Source: UMGS687 sp964383665 (GTDB lineage: Bacteria; Bacillota; Clostridia; Christensenellales; UBA1242). From it: 64,000 bases of DNA. The position numbers were made by a program, and so were the translations under genes. Of this stretch, positions 1 through 8,293 are shown piece by piece. The notes under the pieces were generated by a model. The model was not told the origin of the DNA. It saw nothing but the letters and a program-made list of their open reading frames with translations, and did not search any database. The DNA is taken from positions 141,960 to 205,959 of the forward strand of contig CAYLHO010000002.1 in assembly GCA_964383665.1 (NCBI GenBank). The letters are read 5' to 3'. The first letter of the stretch is position 1, and every line of letters starts with the position of its first letter.

Positions 1-2157
1 TTGAGGCTTTGCAGGTTCAGGTTGAGGATTTTGAGTTTTAGAATTAGCTTGCTTTTTTCTTTTAATGTCGTCAAGAGCAATTGCTTTTTCGTTGTCGTTT
101 CCAACCCAAATGCTGTCGAAAGCGGAAAGAATTTCTTCGTCGAGTTTTTCCGCAATGAAATCTCTAACCTTTTCAATTTGTTGGAAGTTTGCGTGACGAA
201 GCGAAAGAGCAAGTGTGTATTGAACATCAAAGAGAGGTGAAATTTCGGAATCATCATAGTTGTCGGCTAAAATGTCTTCCATTGTGAGTGGAGGATTTTG
301 AGCGAAACCAACGAATGATTGAGCAATTTTCTCACCAACCTTATTTGTTATAAGTTCAGCTGCAATAACTCCGTTGTTGTCGTATATTATGTCGGAAATT
401 TGCTCCCAACCGCGAGGGTCAATTGTATATTTTGGTGGCTCTTCTGGGTCGTAGTTGGAATAGAAAACATCTTTACCATATGTTGCAACAAATGCGGAAA
501 CAATTGGGTGGATAACATTTTTTGTTGGGTCGTTTGCTCTTTGTCTGCTTCCCCATTCAAGCCAGTCCTTGATGTTTAAAGGTAAGTAGATGTGTGCGTC
601 AAATCTTCTGAAAAGTGGCTCTGGCATGTTGTAAGCCGCTTCGCTTTCGTCTTTGCTGTTTCCCGCTGAAACAACAACAACGTTGTCTGGAAGAACTCCA
701 AGATTTGGACCAATTGATCTGTTTAAAATTAAATCGTAAACCAAACTTTGGGTTGTTCCCTTAACATTTGTTATTTCATCAATGAAAAGAACATGATTCT
801 TGTTTGGTTCTTTTTTGCATTTTTCGCATAAATTTGTGTACCAGTTTGGAGGAACCCAAGTTCCGCCTAATGTTGTTGCGGAGTTAGGGTAGATGTTTTT
901 TCCAAGAACTTCCTCTGGGAGCATTCCATTTCTTAAAACAATTGATGTGAAATCTGGGTCGATGTCTCTAATTCTTCTGCTTTTTCCAACACCGCTTGCA
1001 CCGTGGAGCATGAAAGGCTTGCCTTGATTGATGTAGAATCTGATTTGATCATCAATTGAAAGCGGAGCTGATTGAACAGTTATTCCATACCCTCTCGATG
1101 GTGTCTTTCTTGAATTTTGAATTGTTTTTTTCTTTGTAATTTTTGATTGATTTGTTTCTTTCATTTGACTTGCGTCCATAAATGCCTCTCTTATAAAACT
1201 TTTATTTGTAAAATCTCCGCCGCCGTCAGTACCATACATCGGATTTCCATTGCTTTTGATGTTATTAACATTAATTCCGTTGAGATATCCTCTGATTGAG
1301 CTGTTTTGCCAAAGGCTGTAATAATCTCCAGAACTAGTAAGATGGAATGGAATTGATCCGTGGATAGCATGATCGCTTCGAGCATCAATAAAGTCGTCTT
1401 GATTCGTTCCTTTTGGGTTTAATTTTTTTGGCAACCTGTCCCAATTTAATATTCGCCAAACAATTGGTTCAACTTTAACCCATAAAAATTTTTGACGAGA
1501 CGTAATCGTTATTCCGTTGCTTAAGTGCATCTCTGAAAAAGAATTGGTTCTGGTTTTAACCCTAACATATTTTTGACCCTTATAGCTGTATTCGTCGTGA
1601 TAAATAATTTTTTTTGTGGAGTCAACTCGCCCAATATATTTTTTTCCTGTTGCAGCAAGCGAGCCGGAAGAGAATAAATTTTCAAGTTCGTTGTTCTTGT
1701 CTGCTCCAACAAATGATTGTGGATATTCCCCAAATTCAATTGTGTGGAGTGTCTGCTTTCTGTATGTAACTGTTGAAAGTTGAAACATTGAGGGGAAGTG
1801 CATTTTGTCCGATATAATTTTAGACGCATCAATGTGCATTCTTGGAACAATTGAAATGTAATCGAGCAAGGTGTCGCCATAATCTAGTCCGCCGGTCCAG
1901 TATATTATGTCAACGCGGTTTGGATCTTGTTCTGCAATTGAACGGAGCCAATAAGAAGGTCCATTGTCGAATAAATGGTTTAATATTCCATAGTCGGTTG
2001 GGTGTGCCTTTTTTATATATTTGTATTTAGACATTTTTTCGATGTCGTCAAGTGAATCGATAAAAACCAAATCTTCAGTTGTAAAATTTGCGCTTTTATC
2101 ACCTTGAAGACTTGAGTTTTGAAGTTTAACAGGCTTAAGATATTTAACTAGGTCCAT
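1..2157 (-). CDS. DUF6273-like domain fused to MoxR-type AAA+ ATPase (C-terminus outside window)
   Basis: The reading frame is open for 719 codons from ATG at 2157 to the window edge, so the C-terminus is missing. The first ~340 residues include GEYPQSF, VEPIVWRIL and LWQNSSIRGYLN, the pattern of the DUF6273 domain found in many Clostridia proteins. The second half is a MoxR-like AAA+ ATPase: Walker A GASGVGKS (386-393), Walker B LFIDE (457-461), sensor SAGN (497-500) and an arginine-finger-like FRRFD near 517-521. A CEKC pair (444-447) lies just before Walker B. The visible tail is rich in Pro/Gln/Glu, a likely linker to a further domain. The start is supported by AAGGA nine bases upstream and the promoter at 2178-2206. 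MoxR proteins are chaperone-like ATPases that often act with von Willebrand A proteins; the partner and substrate here are unknown. Confidence 0.8.
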   Translation of the reverse strand, partial: MDLVKYLKPVKLQNSSLQGDKSANFTTEDLVFIDSLDDIEKMSKYKYIKKAHPTDYGILNHLFDNGPSYWLRSIAEQDPNRVDIIYWTGGLDYGDTLLDYISIVPRMHIDASKIISDKMHFPSMFQLSTVTYRKQTLHTIEFGEYPQSFVGADKNNELENLFSSGSLAATGKKYIGRVDSTKKIIYHDEYSYKGQKYVRVKTRTNSFSEMHLSNGITITSRQKFLWVKVEPIVWRILNWDRLPKKLNPKGTNQDDFIDARSDHAIHGSIPFHLTSSGDYYSLWQNSSIRGYLNGINVNNIKSNGNPMYGTDGGGDFTNKSFIREAFMDASQMKETNQSKITKKKTIQNSRKTPSRGYGITVQSAPLSIDDQIRFYINQGKPFMLHGASGVGKSRRIRDIDPDFTSIVLRNGMLPEEVLGKNIYPNSATTLGGTWVPPNWYTNLCEKCKKEPNKNHVLFIDEITNVKGTTQSLVYDLILNRSIGPNLGVLPDNVVVVSAGNSKDESEAAYNMPEPLFRRFDAHIYLPLNIKDWLEWGSRQRANDPTKNVIHPIVSAFVATYGKDVFYSNYDPEEPPKYTIDPRGWEQISDIIYDNNGVIAAELITNKVGEKIAQSFVGFAQNPPLTMEDILADNYDDSEISPLFDVQYTLALSLRHANFQQIEKVRDFIAEKLDEEILSAFDSIWVGNDNEKAIALDDIKRKKQANSKTQNPQPEPAKPQ

Positions 2158-2177
2158 TTACTATTTTCCTTAATAGA

Positions 2178-2206
2178 CTTATATCACAGAGCAGGGTCAA
2201 AGTCAA
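2178..2206 (-). promoter_or_regulatory. Promoter of the MoxR-type gene
   Basis: On the minus strand TTGACT (2206-2201) is followed after 17 bases by TATAAG (2183-2178) with an upstream TG. The predicted start lies about 14 bases before the ATG and just ahead of the AAGGA ribosome site. Confidence 0.6.
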
Positions 2207-2225
2207 TAGTCATTTTAAGGGTAAT

Positions 2226-2255
2226 AAAAAACTATCCAAAACGGATAGTTTTTTT
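2226..2255. terminator. Bidirectional intrinsic terminator
   Basis: A 7-bp stem (ACTATCC/GGATAGT) with a five-base loop is flanked by A5 and T6, so it can terminate in either direction. On the minus strand it ends the MarR/ABC operon and overlaps the last codons of the nitroreductase remnant. Confidence 0.8.
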
Positions 2256-2423
2256 GCTAGTCCAATCAAATTTTTTGTTTGCACCAAATTCGAAGTTGCA
2301 CTTCGCAATTCCAAGGTCAATTTTTGTGTAGAGCCCAACTTCTGCTTTTGCAACAATTTTTTCGCAGTTGCAGATAAACTTAAGTTTTTGCTGATTCAAT
2401 GCTGTTGGGGCAAGAAGCGCCGC
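2232..2423 (-). pseudogene. C-terminal remnant of a nitroreductase (TM1586-like) gene
   Basis: Directly after the TAA of the ABC transporter, in the same frame, 63 sense codons continue to a TAG at 2232. The peptide includes LLAPTALNQQKLKF and later YTKIDLGIAKCNFEFGAN...FDW. This matches, from memory of the family, the conserved APSxxNxQPWxF and DLGIAxxHFE segments of TM1586-like nitroreductases. There is no ribosome site or convincing start, and the FMN-binding N-terminal half is absent, so it is most likely a decayed 3' end that kept its terminator. Stop-codon readthrough to give an extended transporter is a less likely alternative. Confidence 0.65.
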
Positions 2424-5063
2424 TTATTCTGATCTTAATGCTTCAACTGGATCTTTTTTCGCAGCTAAACTTGCTGGGATTAAACCCGAGATCAGCGTTA
2501 AACCAATGCTAATTAAAATCATAATTAGCGCGGTTGTTATTGGCAAAGATGCAAGCGTGTAAATTCCGAACATTTTTCCAACAATAAGATTTATGATTCC
2601 CGAAATTCCATAGGTCACGGCAATTCCAAAAAGCCCGGACACGCTTCCAATAATGAATGTTTCCGCAATAAACAAACTTGAAACATCTCGTTTTCTTCCG
2701 CCAAGCGAACGAATCACACCAATTTCCTTAACTCTTTCCATAACAGAAACGTAGGTTATGATTGCAACCATAACAGTTGAAACAACAAGCGAAAGGGCAG
2801 TGAAGGCAACAAGCGCGGTTGTTACGATGTTAACCAAATTGTTAACAAGCCCAATAACAATTGAAAGGTTGTCGGTGTATTCAATGTCGTCTCGGCTGTC
2901 GGCGTTAAGAGTTGTGTTGTTAATTGCAATTGGTTCATCGCTGTTCCATTTGTCAAGATAATTTGTTACTTCATCTTTAAAATCGAAATCTTTTGGATAG
3001 ATTTTGATTGTGTTTGGAATTGTCTTTCCGCCAATTTCACGAAGCGAAAGGCTGTATGTTTTTGTTGAAGCAGAGCCTCCTGTAAGGAAATTCATCGACG
3101 ACGTGTTTCCAATAAACCCAACGCAATTTTCATATTTTGTTCCGTTAAGTTCGAAAGAATAGGTGTAAGTTATTCCGCCATATGCCGTTTCGTTGATATA
3201 ATAACTGTTATATGATGTTATTTCATTATCATTAAAGTATTTAACAATTTTCGAATTTAAACTGTTTTCAATAATTGTTTTTGCAAGGGCTTCGGTGTAG
3301 TAGAATCCGCTTTCCAAACAGCCATAAGAAATGTTTTCTTTTGGTGTTAAAATTGCTGTTATTTTAAGTTCAATTCCGTTTTCCCAATCGTCGCTTGAGG
3401 TTGGGTTATATGTGAAAGGTTTGGTTGGATTCAAACTTTCGGTGAAAACATTGTCGTTTGGATACCAAACAAAGGTTTTTCCAAGAATCTCGTCATAACT
3501 AAATTTGTCTTTCCATAAACTTTCGGTGTAGTTTGGGTCGTCGGCTGCTTTATATACAAGGTTCAAAAATTCATCTTGAGAATAGAATCCAAATTGGGCA
3601 AGAAGAAGGTCGGAAATTGCATTATTGCTGTTTAAAACAATCATAATTTCGTTTTCTTCGGTTGCGAACTTACTTCCGGCAAGCATGTCGTATTGCGAAG
3701 AAATGAATTCTTCGTTGTTAATAACTTGCATAAAATCTCCGGCAAAGAGAGGGATATACTGGGAAAAACTATCATAGCCTTCGGTTTTGTTTAACATTGC
3801 CGTGTAGATTTCAAGAGCAGCGGCAAGGGAAATTTTGTTGTGTTCTTGACCGTTAAATTTGTAAGTTGTGTAAATGTTGTTGGAAAGATTTAAACCATAA
3901 TCCATTAAAATTGCTGAATAATATTCTTCCGGAAGGGTTTTAACAAAATTAACATAGTCTTCGGAAATGTCATTTGTTATTCTGAACGAACTTAAATCGC
4001 TGCTTCTTTCAACAAGATATTCAATCATTCGTTCAACATTAACATATCCGTCAACAGTTGCTTCTTTCAAGGCTTCTTTTGTTGCTGCTTCGCCTTGTGC
4101 GACAATAAGTGCATTTAAATTTATTGCCTCCTCGCTTATTGTTATTGGGTTTCCGGAAAGCATGTCGTTTTGCATGTCGTTTATGTATCCGCGAATTCCT
4201 GTTGAAACAGCCAAAACGGTTGCAACGCCAATAATTCCAATTGAGCCCGCAAGGCAAACCATTAAAGTTCGTTTAAATTTGGATATCAAATTTTTTGAAG
4301 AAAGCTTGAAAGCTGACCAAAAAGATAGTTTTGCTTTTTTACTTGGTTTTTCCTTTTTAACTTTTTCCTCTTTTTCTTCAACTTGGGAATACGGATTTGA
4401 ATCGGAAACAACATTTCCATCGAGAAGTTTAATTATTCTTGTTGAATATTTATCCGCTAAATCTGGGTTGTGGGTTACCATAACAACCAAACATTCTTTT
4501 GCAATTTCTTGAATTAAATCCATAATTTGAACGCTTGTTTCACTGTCCAAAGCGCCGGTTGGCTCATCTGCAAGCAAAATTTCGGGGTCGTTAACAAGCG
4601 CGCGGGCAATTGCAACTCTTTGGCATTGTCCGCCCGAAAGCTGATTTGGCTTCTTGTTATATTGGTCTTTCAGCCCAACCTTGTCGAGCGCTTGCTTTGC
4701 GCGTTCTTTTCTTTCCTTCTTTTCAATTCCCGAAATGTTAAGAGCAAGTTCAACATTTTCCAAAATTGTTTGATGAGGAATTAAATTGTAACTTTGAAAA
4801 ATGAACCCAACACGATGATTTCGATAGGTGTCCCAATCTCTGTCGGAATAGCTTTTTGTGCTAACTTTGTCGATAAGAAGGTCGCCGCTGGTGTAGTGGT
4901 CAAGTCCGCCAATAATGTTAAGCAGGGTTGTTTTTCCGCAGCCCGACGGACCAAGAATTGAAACAAATTCGCTTTCGCGGAAAGTTAAACTAACGCCTTT
5001 AAGTGCGTGAACTTTTGAATCGCCAACAACATAATCTTTTTTAATGTCTTTTAACTCTAACAT
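2424..5063 (-). CDS. MacB/FtsX-type ABC transporter, ATPase fused to permease
   Basis: This 879-residue protein begins with an ABC ATPase: Walker A GPSGCGKT (38-45), signature LSGGQ (about 141-145) and Walker B ILLADEPTGALD. A Lys-rich linker (about 225-245) leads to a membrane segment near 260-285, a ~430-residue extracytoplasmic domain, and three C-terminal membrane helices ending in the usual FtsX-family VERVKEIGVIRSLG and DPVEALRSE segments. Such fusions export peptides or drugs, or act as mechanotransmission complexes at the cell surface. It lies 65 bp downstream of a MarR gene on the same strand and is probably controlled by it. The start is preceded by GAGGTTAAG. It has no separate accessory (MacA-like) gene nearby. 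The substrate is unknown. Confidence 0.88.
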   Translation of the reverse strand: MLELKDIKKDYVVGDSKVHALKGVSLTFRESEFVSILGPSGCGKTTLLNIIGGLDHYTSGDLLIDKVSTKSYSDRDWDTYRNHRVGFIFQSYNLIPHQTILENVELALNISGIEKKERKERAKQALDKVGLKDQYNKKPNQLSGGQCQRVAIARALVNDPEILLADEPTGALDSETSVQIMDLIQEIAKECLVVMVTHNPDLADKYSTRIIKLLDGNVVSDSNPYSQVEEKEEKVKKEKPSKKAKLSFWSAFKLSSKNLISKFKRTLMVCLAGSIGIIGVATVLAVSTGIRGYINDMQNDMLSGNPITISEEAINLNALIVAQGEAATKEALKEATVDGYVNVERMIEYLVERSSDLSSFRITNDISEDYVNFVKTLPEEYYSAILMDYGLNLSNNIYTTYKFNGQEHNKISLAAALEIYTAMLNKTEGYDSFSQYIPLFAGDFMQVINNEEFISSQYDMLAGSKFATEENEIMIVLNSNNAISDLLLAQFGFYSQDEFLNLVYKAADDPNYTESLWKDKFSYDEILGKTFVWYPNDNVFTESLNPTKPFTYNPTSSDDWENGIELKITAILTPKENISYGCLESGFYYTEALAKTIIENSLNSKIVKYFNDNEITSYNSYYINETAYGGITYTYSFELNGTKYENCVGFIGNTSSMNFLTGGSASTKTYSLSLREIGGKTIPNTIKIYPKDFDFKDEVTNYLDKWNSDEPIAINNTTLNADSRDDIEYTDNLSIVIGLVNNLVNIVTTALVAFTALSLVVSTVMVAIITYVSVMERVKEIGVIRSLGGRKRDVSSLFIAETFIIGSVSGLFGIAVTYGISGIINLIVGKMFGIYTLASLPITTALIMILISIGLTLISGLIPASLAAKKDPVEALRSE

Positions 5064-5128
5064 CTTAACCTCACATAAAATTTTATAATTTTTAGTGTTT
5101 TTTTAATTAAAAACGCAATTTTAAGCAA

Positions 5129-5530
5129 TTATTTTAATAATTTTTGCAAAATATCATATAAATTTTCCTTTTCGGAAGAATCAAGTTTTACTAGAAAACC
5201 ATCAATTGAATTGAAAATTTTTGCCTTTCTTTTGCTTAATGTTTCTGTTCCTTTTTCTGTTATCTTAACAATTGTTTTTCTTGCATCTAACGAGCATTTT
5301 GTTTTTGCAATGAATCCCTTCTTTTTAAGGGTTGCCAAAATAACTGCTGTTCGAGCGGTTGTAACATGAAACATCTTTGAAATTTCACCAGCCGAAAGCC
5401 CGTTTGGGGCATCGCTTAAAAGCCTTAAAACAAAATACATTCCCGAAAAGCCGTCTTGAATTGTTTCTGTAACTTTTTTAAACTTATGATTGCAGAACAG
5501 CAAGTAGAAGTCTTTTGCAGCAAAATCCAT
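5129..5530 (-). CDS. MarR-family transcriptional regulator
   Basis: The product is a 133-residue winged-helix protein. The helix-turn-helix lies near GLSAGEISKMFHVTTARTAVI, followed by a wing containing DARKTIVKITEKG, the DxRxxxVxLTxxG signature of MarR proteins. The frame is open four codons further upstream to a TTG, but that TTG sits inside the GGAGGG ribosome site, so ATG at 5530 is the better start. The gene is first in an operon with the MacB-type transporter, a common arrangement in which MarR represses its own exporter until a ligand binds. The inverted repeat at 5547-5559 overlapping its start site supports autorepression. The ligand is unknown. Confidence 0.88.
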   Translation of the reverse strand: MDFAAKDFYLLFCNHKFKKVTETIQDGFSGMYFVLRLLSDAPNGLSAGEISKMFHVTTARTAVILATLKKKGFIAKTKCSLDARKTIVKITEKGTETLSKRKAKIFNSIDGFLVKLDSSEKENLYDILQKLLK

Positions 5531-5546
5531 ATTTCCCTCCAAATAT

Positions 5547-5559
5547 CTAACACTGTTAG
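5547..5559. promoter_or_regulatory. Probable MarR operator
   Basis: CTAACA-C-TGTTAG is a perfect 6-bp inverted repeat around one central base. It lies just downstream of the MarR -10 element and covers the predicted transcription start, the usual position for a repressor that blocks its own promoter. Confidence 0.65.
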
Positions 5560-5561
5560 GT

Positions 5562-5590
5562 ATTTTACACCTTTGCCTTGATTATGTCAA
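5562..5590 (-). promoter_or_regulatory. Promoter of the MarR/ABC operon
   Basis: On the minus strand a perfect TTGACA (5590-5585) is followed after exactly 17 bases by TAAAAT (5567-5562). The candidate operator follows within three bases. Confidence 0.8.
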
Positions 5591-5847
5591 TTGTTTAAAT
5601 AAAAAATTTTTATTTTTGACTTATAATTTTATGACGCAGATTAAAAATTTGGTGTTAATTAAAAATCATTTTAAAAATTAATTTTTAAAAAATTATTAAA
5701 AAATTTAAAAATTTTATTAAAAATTCATATTTTTTTGGCCTTTTTATTAAAAAAATAATAAATTTTTGCTTTTTTAAAAGTTAAAATATTTTAAATAAAC
5801 TTTAATTTTTCTTCCTAAAAAAATTAGTGGCTCAAAATCAGAATATA
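5591..5847. other. AT-rich intergenic region between divergent operons
   Basis: About 255 bp of almost pure A/T, with many short runs of A and T and several AAAATTTT-like blocks, separate the MarR promoter from the rightward ABC-2 operon. I see no open frame with a ribosome site and no clear hairpin or repeat unit. It could be curved DNA or a nucleoid-protein site upstream of the 5853 promoter, but composition is the only evidence. Confidence 0.5.
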
Positions 5848-5858
5848 TATGGTATAAT
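5848..5858 (+). promoter_or_regulatory. Extended -10 promoter of the ABC-2/giant protein operon
   Basis: TATAAT at 5853-5858 is preceded by TGG, giving an extended TGnTATAAT -10. No good -35 hexamer is present, as is usual for this promoter class. The untranslated leader would be about 90 bases. Confidence 0.6.
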
Positions 5859-5955
5859 ATAAGAGATTTATAAAAAATAAGGATAATAAAAAGATAAAAT
5901 AATATAATAAACAACGAAACACTTTGTTGAAAAAAATAATCGATGGAGAAAGAAA

Positions 5956-6681
5956 ATGATTGAGGTAATCAATTTTTCAAAAAAATATAAAGGCGCAAGC
6001 AAATATTCTGCAAAGGATATAAGCTTTTGTGTTGACGATGGGAAGGTTCTTGGGCTTGTTGGGCTTAACGGAGCGGGAAAGTCAACAACAATTAAGAGCA
6101 TTGTTGGAATTTTGCCTTTCAGCGAGGGGCAAATTCTTGTTAACGGAATTGACATCTCAAAAGAGCCATCGAAAGCAAAGCAAACGGTTGGCTATGTCCC
6201 GGACGATCATTCTGTTTATGAGAAACTTACCGGAAGGGAATATGTTAACTATATGGGAAGTCTTTTCGGGGTTTCAAAAGAACTTAAGAAGGAAAGGCTT
6301 GAAAAATATTCAAAGCAATTTGGGCTTCGAAACGAACTTGATAATCAAATTTCAAGTTATTCCCACGGAATGAAACAAAAGATTTGTTTAATTGGGTCTT
6401 TAATCCACAATCCAAAACTTTGGGTTTTGGACGAGCCAATGATGGGGCTTGACCCAACAACGATGAATGAGGTTAAAAGTTGCATTCGAAATTATGTTAA
6501 AGAGGGAAACACAGTTTTGTTTTCTTCTCATAATCTTGAAACTGTTGAAAAAGTTTGCGATCTTGTTGGAATAATTAACAAGGGTAAACTTGTTAAGCTT
6601 ATAAATCTTGAGGAGGCAAAGAAAGATCCAAACTTTAACTTGGAACAACTTTTTGCGGAGGTTACAAAAGAGGAGCAATGA
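5956..6681 (+). CDS. ABC-2-type transporter ATP-binding protein
   Basis: This 241-residue ATPase has Walker A GLNGAGKST, a signature region SSYSHGMKQK and Walker B LWVLDEPMMGLDP, followed by an H-loop SSH. It resembles the CcmA/EcsA class that works with ABC-2 permeases. The start has GGAG seven to eight bases upstream. The stop overlaps the next gene by four bases (ATGA), so it is translationally coupled to the permease at 6678. It is probably the motor of an exporter or membrane-remodelling complex connected with the giant surface protein at the end of the operon. That link rests on operon structure only. Confidence 0.9.
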   Translation: MIEVINFSKKYKGASKYSAKDISFCVDDGKVLGLVGLNGAGKSTTIKSIVGILPFSEGQILVNGIDISKEPSKAKQTVGYVPDDHSVYEKLTGREYVNYMGSLFGVSKELKKERLEKYSKQFGLRNELDNQISSYSHGMKQKICLIGSLIHNPKLWVLDEPMMGLDPTTMNEVKSCIRNYVKEGNTVLFSSHNLETVEKVCDLVGIINKGKLVKLINLEEAKKDPNFNLEQLFAEVTKEEQ

Positions 6682-8279
6682 GAAAAGTTCTGACATACAT
6701 TGGCTTGCACTTTCGTCTTCAATTTCGAAGCGAGCAAAAATCGGACGTAAAGAGCAAAATTGCAACAATTTTTATGACTGTTGCAACTTGCGCTGTTGTT
6801 TTGCTGCTTTCGAAATATCTTTTCGACATCATAAGCCGACAAATCCTCACGGAGGTTTCGCCAGAGCAATTTTCGGTTTTGATTTTTTTAATTGCCGAAA
6901 TTGCGCTTGTTATTGTTGGCGTTGTTCTTGAAATTAAGTTTTTCTTAAAGCCGCAGGACATTCAAATTTCTGCAAGATTCCCAATGAGCTCTTTCTCGCT
7001 TTTTGTTTCTCAACTTATAATTGTTTACATCTATCTTCTTGGATTTGCTTTTTTGGGGCTTATGCCTATAATGTCTATTTATGCTTGGTCGGCGGGGATT
7101 CTTTCGGGAGCATTTTTCGGGCAGCTTTTGCTTGCAGTTCTTTTCGCACCATTAATTCCTTTTGCTTTTGCAACAATTCTTGTTGTTCCAACAATGTTTA
7201 TTATGGTTGCGCTTAAAAACCAAAACACTGTTAAACTTATAATTTTTTTGCTTTTCCTTATTGGAGCATTTGTTCTTTATAACTATGTTTTAAATTTTCT
7301 TGCGGAATATTATGTTCATCAAAAGGTTAATTCGGCAACGCGCAATTCGGTTGTTTCTTTTGTTGCCATGTTAAACAACGGTTGGAATTTCTTTTCCTAT
7401 GTTAACAATCTTGCCTTTGGAACGGAAATTTTGAAAAGCATTGGAATCATTCTTTCAATTTCTGTTGTTGTTTTGGGGATTGGAATTGGAATTTCAATTC
7501 CGGTTTATGCAAAAGTTAGAGAGAGCGTTCTTGAGGGTAAGAAAGGAATTTTTAAGAAGAGAACAAAAATAAATTCCGATAATGCTTTTGTTGCAATTTT
7601 CAAAAAGGAATTTAAAGAGATTCTTCGAACCCACACCTATGCATATTTCTATCTTGGCGTTGCCTTAACAACCCCTGTTATGGTTCTTTTAACAAACAGA
7701 CTTATTCAAAAAGTTGGCGAGGCGCAAATTGGCGGAAACATTGCTTTCGGAATTTCAATTCTTGTTGTTTTGGCGTTTATGTGTATGATAAACTCCTTTT
7801 CGGCAACTGCAATAAGTCGAGAGGGAAAACATTTTTACATAACAAAAATTGTTCCCGTTGACTATCGAACCCAACTTCTTTCAAAGGCGCTTTTAAACGC
7901 TCTTATTTCGGTTGGGGCGCTTCTTGTTAGTGTTATAATTCTTTGCAGCATGAACTTCATTTCTGTTTTGCAAGCATTTGTTGTTTTTGTTGTTGCTCTT
8001 TTGGTTGCTCTTGGCGTTATTTTCAACGGGTTCAACCTTAATCTTCGTTTCCCAGCGCTTAAAAGCGGAGGAGAGGGAAATCAAACAAACATAACCATAA
8101 CAATGTTTATTGGATTTGTTATAAGTGCGCTTGAAGGAGTTGTTGCAATTGTTTTAAGCTTTATTGTTGAACTTCAATTTATTTACTTAATTCTTGTTGC
8201 TGTTGCAATGATTTATGCGCTTGTTAATGCTTTAGTTTTCGCTTTCACGGCGAACAAAAAATATGCAGGAATTGAATAG
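6678..8279 (+). CDS. ABC-2-type permease, polytopic membrane protein
   Basis: This 533-residue, very hydrophobic protein has about twelve predicted membrane helices in two blocks (roughly residues 30-215 and 310-530) separated by a charged loop near 275-310 (KKGIFKKRTKINSDNAF). This resembles EcsB-like or large ABC-2 permeases that pair with a single ATPase. It overlaps the ATPase gene by four bases and is followed 14 bp later by the giant protein gene. A GAGGAG ribosome site lies inside the ATPase gene just before the ATG. The substrate is not known. A role in secretion or assembly of the adjacent Ig-like protein is a reasonable inference. Confidence 0.82.
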   Translation: MRKVLTYIGLHFRLQFRSEQKSDVKSKIATIFMTVATCAVVLLLSKYLFDIISRQILTEVSPEQFSVLIFLIAEIALVIVGVVLEIKFFLKPQDIQISARFPMSSFSLFVSQLIIVYIYLLGFAFLGLMPIMSIYAWSAGILSGAFFGQLLLAVLFAPLIPFAFATILVVPTMFIMVALKNQNTVKLIIFLLFLIGAFVLYNYVLNFLAEYYVHQKVNSATRNSVVSFVAMLNNGWNFFSYVNNLAFGTEILKSIGIILSISVVVLGIGIGISIPVYAKVRESVLEGKKGIFKKRTKINSDNAFVAIFKKEFKEILRTHTYAYFYLGVALTTPVMVLLTNRLIQKVGEAQIGGNIAFGISILVVLAFMCMINSFSATAISREGKHFYITKIVPVDYRTQLLSKALLNALISVGALLVSVIILCSMNFISVLQAFVVFVVALLVALGVIFNGFNLNLRFPALKSGGEGNQTNITITMFIGFVISALEGVVAIVLSFIVELQFIYLILVAVAMIYALVNALVFAFTANKKYAGIE

Positions 8280-8293
8280 GGAGGAAAGAAACA

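Noticed and set aside
3967..4512. Long open frame antisense to the MacB-type gene
   Set aside because: It has no ribosome site and lies opposite well conserved ABC domains; similar antisense frames occur within 9073-9633, 20710-21306 and 51714-52301 and reflect codon bias.
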